A stretch of DNA of 64,000 nucleotides from Wolfiporia cocos (Eukaryota > Basidiomycota > Agaricomycetes > Polyporales > Phaeolaceae): the NCBI GenBank assembly GCA_029448655.1, contig JACCLO010000007.1, positions 1,054,001 to 1,118,000 of the forward strand, read 5' to 3'. The notes under the pieces were generated by a model that did no database searches, had not been told where the DNA came from, and worked only from the letters and a program-made list of their open reading frames with translations. Positions 1-11,960 of the stretch are shown piece after piece; within the stretch, counting starts at the first letter, position 1; each line of letters begins with the position of its first letter. Position numbers and translations under genes: made by a program.

Positions 1-908
1 CTTTCCTCCTCATTTGCCCTCTGTAGTTTGCGCATCTGCTCAGGGCTCCTCCGCGTCCTCCAATGTCTCATCTGATCGACTTAACAGCACAGGTCACTCT
101 GGAAAGCACGGGCACGAGTTCCTGGAATTTGAATACTCTCATGGACGTCTCCGTTACGCGAACAACTCCAATTACCGCAATGACAGTCTGATCCGGAAAG
201 AGAGTGCGTACACAGTCCACAGTTGCTCATCGGCTATTTTGTTGCATCACCCTATGGGCTGTGTCCCCGCCCCTTTTTGCTTCGTGATCTCCTGCAACCC
301 CTTGCTCCCGTGCATGCTAATCTGACTTTCGACTGCTACAACAGTGTGGGTTGGCCCGCTCGTCGTGAAGGAATTGAAGCGCATCGTCGAGTCCAGCGAG
401 ATAACCAAGTGCGTCGCTTTCTCCCATTGTGCGCTGCTCCGCAGCCGTTATACCTGCAACATCTGCCTTTTGCACAAGCTAACTGTGAATTGTTGCGCCC
501 GCAGAGAAGACGACACGAACTGGCCAAAGAAGAACATTGTCGGCAAGCAGGAGCTCGAGATTCGTGTCGGCAATGACCATATCGCGTTCGAGGTGCGTTG
601 CTCCCTTCTTTCGCCTGTCGTACATCAGATTGCCACCTCTTTTCATCCCCTCACTTCAAGACCGTGCCTTAATGTCGACTGACTTGGCCTCATAGACCGC
701 CAAGATCGGTTCGCTTGTTGACATACAGGACAGCGAAGACCCAGAGGGGCTTCGTGTGTTCTACTACCTTGTACAAGACCTCAAGGTACGCCCGCGAATT
801 TTATACTGCTTGTCAGTGCCAGACTTAGATAGCTGATGACGATCCCACTGTCCATAGTGCCTGATCTTCTCGCTCATCTCGCTCCACTTTAAGATTAAGC
901 CCATTTAG
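1..908 (+). CDS. mago: Mago nashi, exon-junction-complex core protein (5' partial)
   Basis: This is the Mago subunit of the exon junction complex, which pairs with Y14 on spliced mRNA and acts in localisation and nonsense-mediated decay. Coding exons in the window are 93-203, 345-408, 505-592, 696-785 and 858-908 (TAG stop). Recognisable blocks are [66 protein letters not shown] and the C-terminal [13 protein letters not shown]. All are nearly invariant in this family, so the identification is firm. The donors are GTGCGT or GTACGC and all junctions keep frame. The first exon (the start to about FYLRYYSG) lies before the window. Bases 1-92 look like the end of intron 1. No lesions are seen in the visible part. 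Confidence 0.95.
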
Positions 909-1302
909 TCGTTTGCGTTCTATTTAGGATCAAGCCGATTTAATCAGACGTTTGCGCTTGTGCAAGCGACGCTACCCGCCAACGGCATAGCCTGTCAATG
1001 GGCATGACGCTCTGTATTCAATGTTGTTGGTGTCGATAAAATGCAATGAGAACTTGTTCTTGTATGCGGGACACCGCCGGCGGCTTTCAGAATCAAGCCT
1101 CAGGCACAGATGCGTGTCGACGAATTCTTGCCTAGCGCTGCTCCAGTGAAATTATTATTGTCCACGCCACAAGTGCCCATGACAAGCCACAGCATACACG
1201 ATCACAGAATCATACTCAACCGGCTTGAAGACGCAGAGAACCCATGCATTCCACCCATTTGTCACTCTGCTAATGCAAGAACCCAGATAGCCAATGACGA
1301 GC
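909..1302. other. Convergent intergenic stretch
   Basis: This lies between the 3' ends of mago (+) and the secreted-protein gene (-). It should hold both 3' UTRs. I see no coding signal and no structured RNA here. Confidence 0.5.
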
Positions 1303-2178
1303 TCAAGAGTGAGCGGCCCTGTGGAGAGATTCGCGGTCAAGACTCGCAAATACTGATATGTAATTTGCGCGGGTGCCACTCACCCCACAACCCAGAGCCC
1401 GGTGGTGGCCTGGCAGACGCCCTCGGAGTAGACAGGCTCTGTGGGCGGGAAGCACGCAGCGCCGGCAGCAGATCCCATGTCGGACTATCCGCAAACCCAA
1501 TTGAGATCTGACGAGCACTTTGGCAGACAAGGAACGTACAAGTGCAGTCCAACAATACTCGAGCGTTTCGTTGCTGAGGTTCTCGAAGTAGTAACGGCAT
1601 GTGCCGTATGTCAGCTGCTGCATATCGCCTGAATCCACAGTGAACGTAGGGGCTATATCAAGGGCGAGTCAGCATATTGCCACAGGCATTTTGAGAATTA
1701 AACGCAACAGATAGACCCATTCAAAATCGTAATGGCATCGACGATGGTGTCACAGTCATCAGCCTCCGGAGGCAAATCTCCCGAATCATTGTTGCACGAG
1801 TCCGAGCCTGCCCAATATGCTTGTGAGCATTGTGGCAATCATATGGTGCTCACGTCTGCAGACTCACAAATGGCATCACAGACATCGAGCAGCCCTTCCG
1901 ATTGCCTCTTTGTGAGGGACCGTGAGGCAACCGAGGCGGGGCAGCTCACAGTGGACACCTCCACAATTTTGTCGCCCACGGCGACAGTAGAGTGGGAAGT
2001 GATGGACCCATCCGTGCAGACACCGCGTTCTGTAGGTCAGTCAACTATATGTTCCGCGACAGCAGTAGATGAAGTGACTCGTACTCTGCAATGCACTGTC
2101 TGGAGCGACGAATGCATAGCACGTCATTGCCAGTGCTGCAAACGACGAGAGGGAGAGGAACGACATCATCGTCTTTGA
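1303..2178 (-). CDS. Small secreted protein with a possible Kex2 site
   Basis: Spliced model of 194 aa in six exons, read on the minus strand: 2178-2085, 2029-1868, 1807-1709, 1652-1540, 1484-1384 and 1318-1303. All phases agree. The N-terminus is a signal peptide (MMSFLSLSSFAALAMTCYA). Then come CTDGSITSHSTVAVGDK and a dibasic TKRQ that looks like a Kex2 cleavage site. The remainder is cysteine-containing, with VCDAICSDSCNN and later TYGTCRYYFENLS. The layout resembles secreted proteins of unknown function common in Agaricomycetes. I do not recognise a biochemical function. Intron 3 uses a weaker GTTGCG donor, chosen because it keeps frame. The stop is TGA at 1303-1305. Confident that it is a real secreted protein, less so of each splice site. 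Confidence 0.7.
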
Positions 2179-2228
2179 AATTAGTGCTGGTTTTGCTGTT
2201 GAGATGAGTAGCAGACGAGCTGCACCGT

Positions 2229-2239
2229 TATATACCATT
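2229..2239 (-). promoter_or_regulatory. TATA-like box of the secreted-protein gene
   Basis: Read on the minus strand this is TATATAACGG, about 50-60 nt upstream of the start at 2178. This is a plausible core promoter position for a highly transcribed secreted protein. Confidence 0.4.
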
Positions 2240-5200
2240 TTACAGAGGACCCCGGAGGGGTTTCGCATCGCGAGCAGACCCAGTTCGTAGACGCAGACAG
2301 GTACGGAACTGTCAACGTAAGTCATGGGCTCGCTGCAACGTGATACACATGCGCCCAAGCTGATCCTGCACGTACCTGGACGGGAATCGCCACTGTCCGT
2401 TGGGAATAAGTTGGTCGTGGCATATCCATCGGTATCTTTTATGCTTGTGATAGTTCTCAGACCCGCACAAGCCTGGTCTCGATGAGCCGAGTGCTAGCGG
2501 AACCGACATGTTGGCGTCGGCGTATGGGACAGACCGTAGACTAGACTATTGTCAACAGCGGGAAATTGAAGGTCTTGCATTGTACTTGAGCAGAAAGTCG
2601 CTCGACGTGAGCGATCATCGATGACCCGTGCATCCTGTAGCGCAGGAATAGCAATTGAAACAAAAGCTGACATCAGATGTCAGCGTGGCCACCCATCGTC
2701 CCTTCCAGGTAAGATCTGTACAAGAGCATATTGTTTTGATTCAAAGGCACCGGATGCTAATGTCCGGAGCAAATGGTTCGGTCGGCCTACATAGTGCTTT
2801 GAACAAATACTGCCTTTGCCTTTGAACGACAGAGAGCGAGCTCAATACTTGCGGTGGCATAGTATCCTTCTTTTGTGCTATCATGTAGAGTATTCAGCCG
2901 CAACAAGAGAGCCCTTATGAGACGTACGGCTTCAATGTGATGCGCATCTTTTTTGCGCGCTTCGAGAAATTGCCGAGTACTCTCGACTTGCAGTCATCAG
3001 ACGGACATGACAGTTTGGCATTCTCGTGGATAAGGGACGGACAGAAAGCCGTGAAGGGCTGTGATGATTGCGGTGATGATCTGTTTGCTGCGATCACAAT
3101 GATCCTACGTCACTCGGACCTCGCATGTCAACCTCGACGGTAATAGAATATCTGAAATTCTCTTTCGAGAGCACAAACGAGTATGAGGAATGCCCCGACT
3201 TACTGTAACTGTCTTCTTGAAGACAGCGCTGTTGTATTTAAAGGCACAGTCAGGATACCCATTGCAGCATACAATTCCGATGATTATATGAAGAACGAAG
3301 GCCGAGATCAGAGGGACGGTGCGTGCCTGTCTGCTGACATGCAGCCAAGCCGTACATTTTAGATCGTTCCTGACGGGGATGCGAACAGCGGACCAACAGT
3401 CCCACAATTCAGCGGGAACAGATTGTAGCGTATGTCCTGAGAGTATAATTAGAAGCTGATACATATGCGGTTTGTGACGGATCACTTGCCGCACTATTTC
3501 TGTGAGGAATGAAACCTGCGGCCATGGGTTTTGACTCAGTGAGCTGTACCATAAGCATATTTATGAGCTTGCCACCAGATCGATGCCAATGTCTCCAGTT
3601 ACTGAATACATGTAAGCGACATAGTGCACTTCAGCGCGTTAATCACCGAGTTTCACAAGACTGAAACACTGCCATTGGGGGATCGGCGAGTGACAGATAG
3701 CCGCGTGGTCGTGTAGAACGTGCACACAAGGATGGACTTGTGCAGCACCTACCAATTCCACGCGTAGCCCATGGGCGAAACATAAGCATTGTAGTAAGCG
3801 CGATGCCTTTTTGCGCGCTTACCACAGAAAATCCTTGACTATAACAGTGCAAGGCCACTCCAGTTCGCATATTGTTGATCTTCCTCCAGATTAGTCGTTC
3901 AACCTTCGCGGACTTGGGAAATTACCTGTAAGTTCCCTCCGCCACCCAGCGTTACGGACGTTCCTTTTCCAAGGTCTATTCGTGAGAAAGACATTCAATG
4001 TAAAGTTCGGCCAGGGCCGTTTGCGCGCAATCAATACGCACACTCTGCAGGCAAAAAGTAGCTTAATACTGCGTCAGATGCTGTAGAGGAAGAGACTCGG
4101 AGCTCGCCTTTGTCCGGTACCCAGCCATATAAGCTTGAGCTGCTCTGCACAAATCTAGATATATCCTAAGGTAGAGGAGGTTGGCCAGTTCTTGTGCGGT
4201 AAGATTATCGGTGCATGGTGAAATCCTCCACTCAGAGAGCGCCAGACTTTGAATCCCAGTTTGAACGGCAACGCATGTTATCAGGGGAAGACAGACAATA
4301 CAACCCTTGTCGTTGCTTGTCAAGGCACACCACGCATACTTGGAAAGGTAAGACGTGGAAGTACGTTCGACTTGAGCTGTTATCTCGCCCGCAGTGAACG
4401 CGAAGGCTACATTCTCTGAGAGGTTGGATAGACAGAGGAACCAACTAAGCATACATGCGCTGCAGTGTACGAAAGCTTCCTACTTCCATAACGATATCGC
4501 GCAGCAGCATGAGTACTATCGCAAGAGGGCCTAACAAATAACATACTCACTGACGCAGATACATACACAAGCAAATGAAGACAAACGTACAATAGGAAGC
4601 TAGGCAAGAGAGTAGGCCGGTCTAGACAGCCCATAATAGAGGAGCATCGAGGCTGGCGCTGCGGCACATGTCGGGCGCCGGCGACGATACGCCAGAAGTA
4701 GCATAACAACGCTGGGAACCGAGAAGTCAGGGCGTCGGATGCAGCATAGAGCCGGCAGGGCAGGCCTGCCCTCTGCTGCAGCAAAACAGCGCGTCGTACG
4801 GCGGATATACTCTGTATGAGCAGAGCTACCCGCAAAATGATCAGTCGTGAGAAGATCGAAGAACGATAGGGACAGAAGGCGTTTGGGCAGAAGAGTCCTG
4901 TGTTACGCGGCCTCAGATCACCGAGCATGGTCATAGGGATCCAGCCGCGAAGTAAGTGCTCGCCGGCTTCGTTTCGTGAAGGCTACAGCGGCTCATTCCA
5001 GTATCAGAAAGGTTCAGGGAAGGCAAGATTTGGGGAAGGCAAGAAGCCACAGGGTCGGCTTGAGTAACCAAATACCGCGCAATACATTTAAATGATATGC
5101 TCTGGAATTGCCCTTGCAGATGAGCATGTCTCGTGACAATAAAGGCCAACAAGCGAGAGCGTCTGCTGACAACATAGATCATTCGATCGTCCTGCGTCCA

Positions 5201-7837
5201 GCGATCGTGATTGATATTGAGTAGTGGATACTTACTACTGGACATGGGGACCTCGCACATATGATACAAGACCAGCTCAGAGGCGAGCGCACGAGTATAC
5301 GCTCGGGAGTCTCCTGGACCTCAGCAGACTTAGGGTACAGAAGATTGGGCACTTAATCAAGAAGCGAGTCGAGCGGAAATAATCAGTCAATGATGCAGCT
5401 TCATGAACGATCGGCAGCACGAGCTAGGCCAGGTAGGCAGGGATCGATGTTGGGAAAGCAAACGGCAAGCCCATACAGATGTAAAGATTCGAAGCTGAAG
5501 CCGCGGTCGATTGCACTCGAAATGAAGCTAGAACGCAGACCAGAACCAGCAAGGGAATCGTAGCACCCTCGGAGATCAAGAGGTCATCCCAGATAAGCGA
5601 GAGACATCCGTGCTACAGAATCAGCCAGGCAACTCTGAAGATAGTGTGTCCAAGCGTTGACGATATTGTCGACCACACGCAAAACGCGTGCATCATTTTC
5701 GCATTAGGCAAACTTCCAGAGCATGAAGCGTCAAGTGGCTTGCTACATTGACGAGATCCGGGGCAGATGAAGTCGCTTATCGACACACATTTTCACCAGA
5801 CGCAGAATGATCGCAACAAGCTGCAAACAAGCCAAGGTGTGCGACAGAAAGGAGCCCGTAAGTATGATGGGTCGTAGGTCGCTATGCTTGAGAGTTCCAA
5901 GCACACGGGATGCAGAATTTGAAGGCCATAGGTGGTTGAATGAGCTACAAAGATCAAGGACGATCGCTCATGCTGATATTGCGAAAGATGTCTTGTCGTA
6001 TCTCGTCTATTTGAGCCGAGTAACATTAGAGCCGTCTACCAAAGTTGATGGTCAATTTAGCGAATGAGAAAATGAGACGTGAGTGGCAATCAAAACGTGA
6101 TCCGCACGAGCGCATCTACCCATAAGTAGCCTTACCCACAACCGACAAGAACTTCCTAGGCCAAATTGACTGCAACAAGGACGGTTCGCGAGTATACGCG
6201 TCAATGGACGGAGTCCACATGGAACAGGCATGCTCACAGGTGATCCAGCCAAAATCATCTCGCTGAGTATTGCTTTTGTGAGATTTCTCAATGGAGTCGT
6301 CGAGTCGGATCAATTGTGACAAAATAACCGTGAACGCATGTCGCTTCGAGTATTATAGCGCTAGATAGACGGCGGCGGCTTGAGTAGGCGCGAACACGAT
6401 GCTAACGCGTAAATCAATAGATCGTTGCACCGGCAAGCTTACCGACTGATTGAGTGTGTCGGAGCGGGAAATATACAGGGCCTCTACTGTTCGGATTGAC
6501 CAGACCGTCTGGCATGCTCGACCAGAGACACTACGAGGTTTCTTGTGCACAGGTGAGGATAGAGTTCGGACAGACCTCCCTCCCTCGGAGTGAGCTGCCA
6601 GTGTAAAGGCCAAATACAGAGGAGAGCTTCTGCGTTGTCGACAGCATTGGCGAAGAACCGAGTGATGACGCCATTAACCTGAGGCAAGTCGCAGAATACG
6701 CGTCGCTCGAAGAGGCAAGTCGGGCAAGCGAGACATACGACCGAGGGGGCTACTACCGTGAATGTGTTGTGCTGTGTATCTAGGAATGCAGACAGAACGC
6801 AAGTGAACATTCTCCGAGCGTTACGCCCAGCCCCATGACTTCTTGTGCAGAAAGCATGGAGATGCAAATTGCACGAGCGCCTTGATGCTATACCGGCGGA
6901 ATGCAACTAGGGTAAGAAAGGAAGAGTCGGACCGGAAGACAACACCGCCTGGCGCACGGGCTGTGCAGGCGCGAGAGCCGGGACAGGGTTGTCGACGTTT
7001 TCCTGGTGAAAAAGGCGTGTCGGCGCTGATGCGCGCGCTCGCTCGCTCGCGACGGTGTCCTCACGAGATGGGCGTGTGGGATCAACAGACGGAGCGGCGC
7101 GCTATTGTTTCCTGGGCCCCCATGATCGGGGACCGACGCGCAGTTACGCGTTTCAGCATTCTCCAGCGACGCTGGGCGGGTCTCCGCGGGGCCCATGGTT
7201 GCGTTGCGGGGTGGAAGCAGCGGTGGCGGGGGTGTCGGGAGCGCACCAGACGAGCGCACACCGCTGGCCCCGCCGAGTTTATGAGCCAGGCTCGGGGAGT
7301 GCGGTGTCCGACTTCGCTGCCGGCAATTACGGATGATCATTCAGGACGATAAGCGAGAGATGGCTTCGCTTACCGAAAAACGTGCCCAGCTAGGCCCGAC
7401 GAGCGGAACAACGTGGTGAGAACAAGAAGAGGTGTTATGGATACAGCTGTACAAGGCATTAGATTGGTTGTTGAGTCATTTCATGGAGGGGTATGTGGCG
7501 TTAAGAATGACGATAATAAGGCGGAGTAAGGACAGTGGCGTAGTGAGATATTACGGGAGCGGGAGACGATCGCGATGACGGCAAGCGCTGGCTGTGGGAA
7601 TGATTATGTAAGCGCGAACCGCCCAGGTACCCAGTTGCGCTGCCACAAGGCACTTTCCCTCAAGTTGCCCCAGCGTCTCCTCTTATTGCTGCTATCCCCC
7701 CGCCTCCTTTCTCCCCGCCCTCACGTTCCCCACGACGCCTGCGCTCTCATACGCGCAGTGTCCTGGTTTACGTCACGTAGACGCGCCCTTGCACGTTCAT
7801 TAGATCGATCCTGGTCCTCTAGTCTCTGTCGGCGGTC
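2240..7837. other. 5.6-kb stretch without a confident gene
   Basis: I find no recognisable protein family here. Two pieces look exon-like. Around 2898-3143 (+), an acceptor CAG is followed by an open frame ending in TAA near 3143, giving about 80 aa that include MRIFFARFEKLPSTLDLQ and no family I know. Around 5810-6067 (+) is a second piece, listed separately. On the minus strand 3105-3494 has a short hydrophobic run (VPLISAFVLHIIIGIV) that might be from a membrane-protein exon, but no adjoining exons could be joined. The interval 6900-7340 is GC-rich with long frames on both strands, which looks compositional rather than coding, and probably serves as upstream region of the kinase gene. Confidence 0.4.
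5810..6067 (+). other. Possible spliced exon pair, unknown gene
   Basis: A well-formed small intron lies at 5858-5915 (donor GTAAGT, acceptor TGCAG, 58 nt). Joining across it gives one open frame including LQTSQGVRQKGAQFEGHRW and then IAKDVLSYLVYLS, ending at TGA near 6067. No family was recognised and no start codon or further exons could be fixed. It may be a decayed gene or chance. Confidence 0.2.
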
Positions 7838-9156
7838 ATGGAGTACATCGTTGGCGGCAGATACACCCTCAAAGCCAAGATAGCAAATGGCGGATGCGGT
7901 GCGTCCGTTGACTCGCCCGAGCGCTGGCAGACGCTCACCGGGCATCCATCGGCTAGGCACTGTGTACCAGGGTGTACATACTGTGGCCGGAAAGGAGGTG
8001 GCCATCAAGCTCGAGCGCGCCATCCCCAAATACAGCCCCCTCAAGCAAGAATCGAAAATCTACAAAACGCTATCCGGTGGCCCGGGCGTGCCGTGGATAA
8101 TGTGGTCCGGAAAGCAGGGCGACTACAACGTTATGGTCCTCGATCTCCTGGGCCCATCATTACAAGACCTATTCCGAATGTGCAATAAGCACTTTTCTCT
8201 CAAGACGATCCTCATGCTCGCAGACCAACTGGTGCGTGTCTCCCTCTGCTGAGTGGTGTGCATTGCTCCCGCTATCTGTCCAACGACACGTCGATAATTC
8301 CAGCGCACCATGCCCCTGTGGCATGCTGTAGCTGCGCCTTAACACGTACCATACGCGTCTCGACGCGTGTCAAGTGCCGTATTCACGTTCCTCACGCGAT
8401 GCGCTCGTTCTGACGCACCCTGCTCTTGTCGCCACAGATCACCCGCATCGAGTACATCCACTCACGCGATCTCGTGCACCGCGACATCAAGCCGGCGAAC
8501 TTTGTTGTACCCAAGGAGGACAACGCCGGCTATCTTCTGAATGTCATCGACTTTGGGCTCGCACAGAAGTACCGCGACCCACGCACGGGCCTTCACATAC
8601 CATATAAACAAGACGCGCATCATGGAGTTGGAACGTGTCTGTTCGCAAGCATCAACACGCATTTAGGCATAGGTACGCTGCGCTCTCGTATTCCCACACT
8701 CCTTCCACTCATCATACGACAGAGGCCTCACGGCGCGACGACCTCGAATCGCTCGCGTATATGCTTATCTACTTCTTGCGCGGGTCGCTGCCATGGCAAA
8801 AGATTGAAAGCCATGACCCTGAGGAGACATGGGCGCTTATACGAGACAAGAAGATCTCGTGTGCGCCGCTGCTCACGGTCGGACTACCCGTCGAGTTCGA
8901 CATCCTTTACAAATACGCACGTGGGCTTGAGTTCGCGGACCTGCCCGACTACGAAGGCTTGCGCGACTTCTTCCGCGGCCTCGCGAAGCGATACAAGATC
9001 AAATACGACTGGGTATTTGACTGGAGCGTGCCGAAGCCTAAGGAAGGCCAGCACGGGCGGCATGGAAGCCTAAAGGGCAGGAATTGCCACGCGTGCGCCA
9101 AGGCTGCTGAGCGGAAGGAGAAGGAGCGGGCGTTACGACGCGAGGCGACGGCATGA
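7838..9156 (+). CDS. Casein kinase 1 family Ser/Thr kinase (Hrr25-like)
   Basis: Protein kinase of the CK1 family, 334 aa, from four exons: 7838-7898, 7957-8231, 8438-8672 and 8723-9156 (TGA). Hallmarks are a glycine-rich start (ANGGCGTVYQG), catalytic lysine K38 in VAIKLE, the loop VHRDIKPANF (D128) and DFG at 150-152. The CK1 pattern around LGPSLQDLF and ASINTHLGIEASRRDDLES is clear. One departure is that the usual GTARYASIN segment reads GTCLFASIN. Basidiomycetes carry several divergent CK1 paralogs and this looks like one of them, with a short basic C-terminal tail (rich in K, E and R) rather than the long tail of Hrr25 or Yck kinases. CK1 enzymes act in vesicle traffic, ribosome biogenesis and DNA repair. 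The specific role here cannot be read from sequence. Confidence 0.93.
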
Positions 9157-10253
9157 GCGCGGGCGCGGCGCGTCTGCCATGCGGAGGAGTGAGTTGTTTC
9201 GTCTCACTTGTTACGCATGAGATTGATCCGCGGGTGTAGGGCAACGCGTCAAGTAGTTAACGACGAGTGTGGCTTTGCGCGGGACATCTTGTCTTCGCGC
9301 GGAGCGACACGCCTGTCTCCGCGGCGTTCTAAAAATCGGTCGACAGTATCGTCGCAGATGACGGCTGCGTCTGTGACGTGGCTTGGTTCACCTGCTTTGA
9401 ATTCTGTTGACGACCGTTGGTGTGCTGAGGCGATCCCCGCGCGTATGTACTTCTATCAGGTGCGCCCGTCATCTCAACAGTTCTAGGGAGCTGGACTGAT
9501 GGTGCATTTCCGATAGCCTCGAGCCGCCAACGATATGGGCTAAGGGTGTGCCCGCTACGACTCTTCGTTGTGGTGGTGTATTTGCTCTTCCTCGCCCTGA
9601 TGGAACACCCTTTTCCAATGGCTTTCCACGTCAACCCCCTCACAACATGTCTCGCCTTGCATTCATCTCGCTCACTTCATCTCAGGCTCTATTCATCTCA
9701 TCCACTCATCTCACTGCATCTCATCTCATCATCTCTCATCTGGTAGCATCTCACCTTGCTGATTGCATGTCGCTCATTGTTCCGTCGTCTCGTTTCCCGG
9801 CTTTCGCTCTGTTCGTACTCCCATCTCGTCCCCCATCCATCCATCCCGTCCCATCCCATCATAGCCTCACTCAACCCGGTCTCTTCCCAATGCCACGTGG
9901 TCCGTTATGTTGTACGATGACGATATACGCTACGCTACGCCCGACTGCTGTCCATATCACTTCCCCTGGTTAGCATTATCTGTATGTATTGTAGCAGGAA
10001 TGGAAGAAGAATAAAAGGGAATCAAAAACTCCATTCGCTCTGTGGTGTGTGCGTTAGCATGTGCAATAGCGTAAGGTGATGGATCTGCCAGTAGTTTCGA
10101 GTCGAGAGTGTAGGACCTTGAGACGGGGGCCACAAAGTCAGGCGTTGGAACGTTGACGCCCGCCGCTGATCCACCGCTGCCCGTCTCGTTTCTTTCATTT
10201 CCGCAGCCTGAAAACCGACCCCACTCAAACCAGATATCAGAAGTGCCCTGAGA
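9157..10253. other. Intergenic region between kinase and EAF3
   Basis: No coding signal. It contains a pyrimidine-rich low-complexity block, listed separately, and the EAF3 upstream region. Confidence 0.5.
9655..9775. repeat. Degenerate CATCTCAT simple repeat
   Basis: About 120 bp built from imperfect copies of CATCTCAT / CACTCATCTCA, strongly pyrimidine-biased on the plus strand. It lies 480-600 bp upstream of EAF3. It looks like a microsatellite-like block rather than a gene. Confidence 0.7.
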
Positions 10254-11717
10254 ATGACGACCCCGGGCGTGTTCCAGACGAATGAGCGGGTACTATGCTA
10301 CCACGGGCCGCTCGTGTACGAGGCGAAGATCCTCAAGTACGAGCACTGGGACGAGACGACGACGAAGCTGGGCACCGTCGGCCCGCACTACTTCGTGCAT
10401 TACAAGGGGTGGAAGCAAACGTGCGTCCTTCCCTTTCCTCCCTCCTTCCCTCCTTCACTCGTCGCAGTCCTCTCTTATCCTGTTTCACTTTCCGCCCTCT
10501 CCCCGGTCCGTTCATCCCCTTCCCATTTTGTGACCCTGCATCGTATGAGATAGTGACCATGAAGCTGACGCGCGCACGTAGATGGGATGAGTGGGTGCAG
10601 CCGTCGCGGCTGCTCAAGTTCAACGAGACAAACCTGCAGCTGCAGAAGGCGCTGCAGGCCCAGGCGTCCGCAGCGCAGGGGAGCGGCGCCGCGTCGACAA
10701 GCAAGGCTTCGGGGAAGGCTGCTGCCACGCGCGATATGGGGCGGGGAGGGCGCAAGGACGGAGGTACACGGGGAACGAAGCGTGGAAGAGAAGAGGTGCG
10801 TGTCGACACGTCTCTTTACCGCTTCCTTGTTGCCGTGACTCTGGGACGATGAACTCGATGATCTAATGGTGATGGATATACGTAGGATGAAGGCAGCAAA
10901 CGTCCAGAGATGAAGCTGAGTGTGCCGGACCCGCTTAAGGTTTTGCTTGTGGACGACTGGGAGGCGGTGACGAAGAACAACCAGGTACGCTTGTTCGCTC
11001 ACGCATTGACCTGATCTGTATCCTGGTGCTTTCAGCTTGTTCCTCTTCCGCGCTCACCAAACGTCATCGAGTTGCTCGAGCAGTTCAAGAATTACGTCCT
11101 GACTGAACACCCGCCACAGTGCGTATTCACCACCTCGTCATCATCTCGACCTGACCGGCTTTGCTGCGCTTTCAGACTCAAAGACCCAGTAACCCTTTTG
11201 CCAACAATCGTCGCTGGACTGCAGACCTATTTCGACCGCGCGCTCGGCGCGAATCTGTTGTACCGTTTTGAGCGTCCAAAATATGCGGAGATACGCAAGG
11301 AGTATGTGACGGGGCCAACTGTTGTGGTGGGGCAGGAGAAGGAGATGAGCGCAATCTATGGCGCAGAACACTTGTTGCGCATGCTCGGTGTGTCACCCCT
11401 CCACATATTATTAATTGGGTTGTGGCGTCATGCTAATGGCTGTTCTGGGAATGATAGTGAGCCTCCCGCAGATGGTTGCAAGCTCATCGATGGACTCAGA
11501 GAGTGCAGGGCTCGTGAGGGACTATGCAAACGAGTTGATGGTGTGAGTATCTGCCCTCTTGTGCGCCCATCCTGCTTTATTCCGATTTTTCATCACATCC
11601 GTCACCTAACTTGTGCTCACGGACGATCACAGGTGGATGGCGAGAGAGCGACATAGAATATTTATACCCGAGTACGAGTCCGCCAGCCTCTCGTACCAGA
11701 ACATCTCCCGTTCGTGA
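10254..11717 (+). CDS. EAF3: Eaf3 / MRG15 chromatin protein
   Basis: Chromodomain plus MRG-domain protein shared by the NuA4 acetyltransferase and Rpd3S deacetylase complexes, which recognises methylated H3K36. Seven exons (10254-10420, 10582-10795, 10886-10984, 11036-11118, 11176-11387, 11458-11542, 11633-11717) give 314 aa with consistent phases. The chromodomain occupies roughly residues 8-75 ([41 protein letters not shown]). A low-complexity Ala/Gly/Lys linker follows. The MRG domain starts near [13 protein letters not shown] and ends with [15 protein letters not shown] and YQNISRS. Length and order are normal for fungal Eaf3. The exon 6 donor was set at GTGAGT (after 11542), which gives ELMVWMARE. 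Confidence 0.95.
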
Positions 11718-11827
11718 TGCATCATTCCGTTGCCATTGTGGCGTCGCCCTGTGGCTTGCCTCCGTGACTAGTGTGAGTGTGACGTGTAACATCACGACCG
11801 CGCTGAGAAAGCGCCCAATGAACGAAA

Positions 11828-11835
11828 TGACGTCA
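11828..11835. promoter_or_regulatory. Perfect ATF/CREB palindrome upstream of peroxiredoxin
   Basis: TGACGTCA, 126 bp before the peroxiredoxin start. In fungi, ATF/CREB-type bZIP factors (Atf1 class) bind this site and drive oxidative-stress genes. Regulation here is inferred from site and position only. Confidence 0.5.
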
Positions 11836-11864
11836 CGCGCTGGCTCTGGATAACTCTGCGCGCA

Positions 11865-11870
11865 TATATA
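11865..11870 (+). promoter_or_regulatory. TATA box of the peroxiredoxin gene
   Basis: TATATA 91 bp upstream of the ATG, followed by a pyrimidine-rich leader, a common layout for strongly expressed fungal genes. Confidence 0.5.
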
Positions 11871-11960
11871 GAGCGTGTCCTTTTCTCCTCGTTAGCTTTC
11901 CCGCACTTTTATCTCTCCTCTCGCCCATCAAGCTCGTCTATACCAAGAGAAACAGTAGCA

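Noticed and set aside
7000..7352. GC-rich open frames on both strands before the kinase gene
   Set aside because: No recognisable domain, overlapping frames in both directions and no splice continuity. Best explained by base composition.
10333..11002. Long minus-strand frames across EAF3
   Set aside because: They lie over a well-supported chromodomain/MRG gene and are composition shadows.
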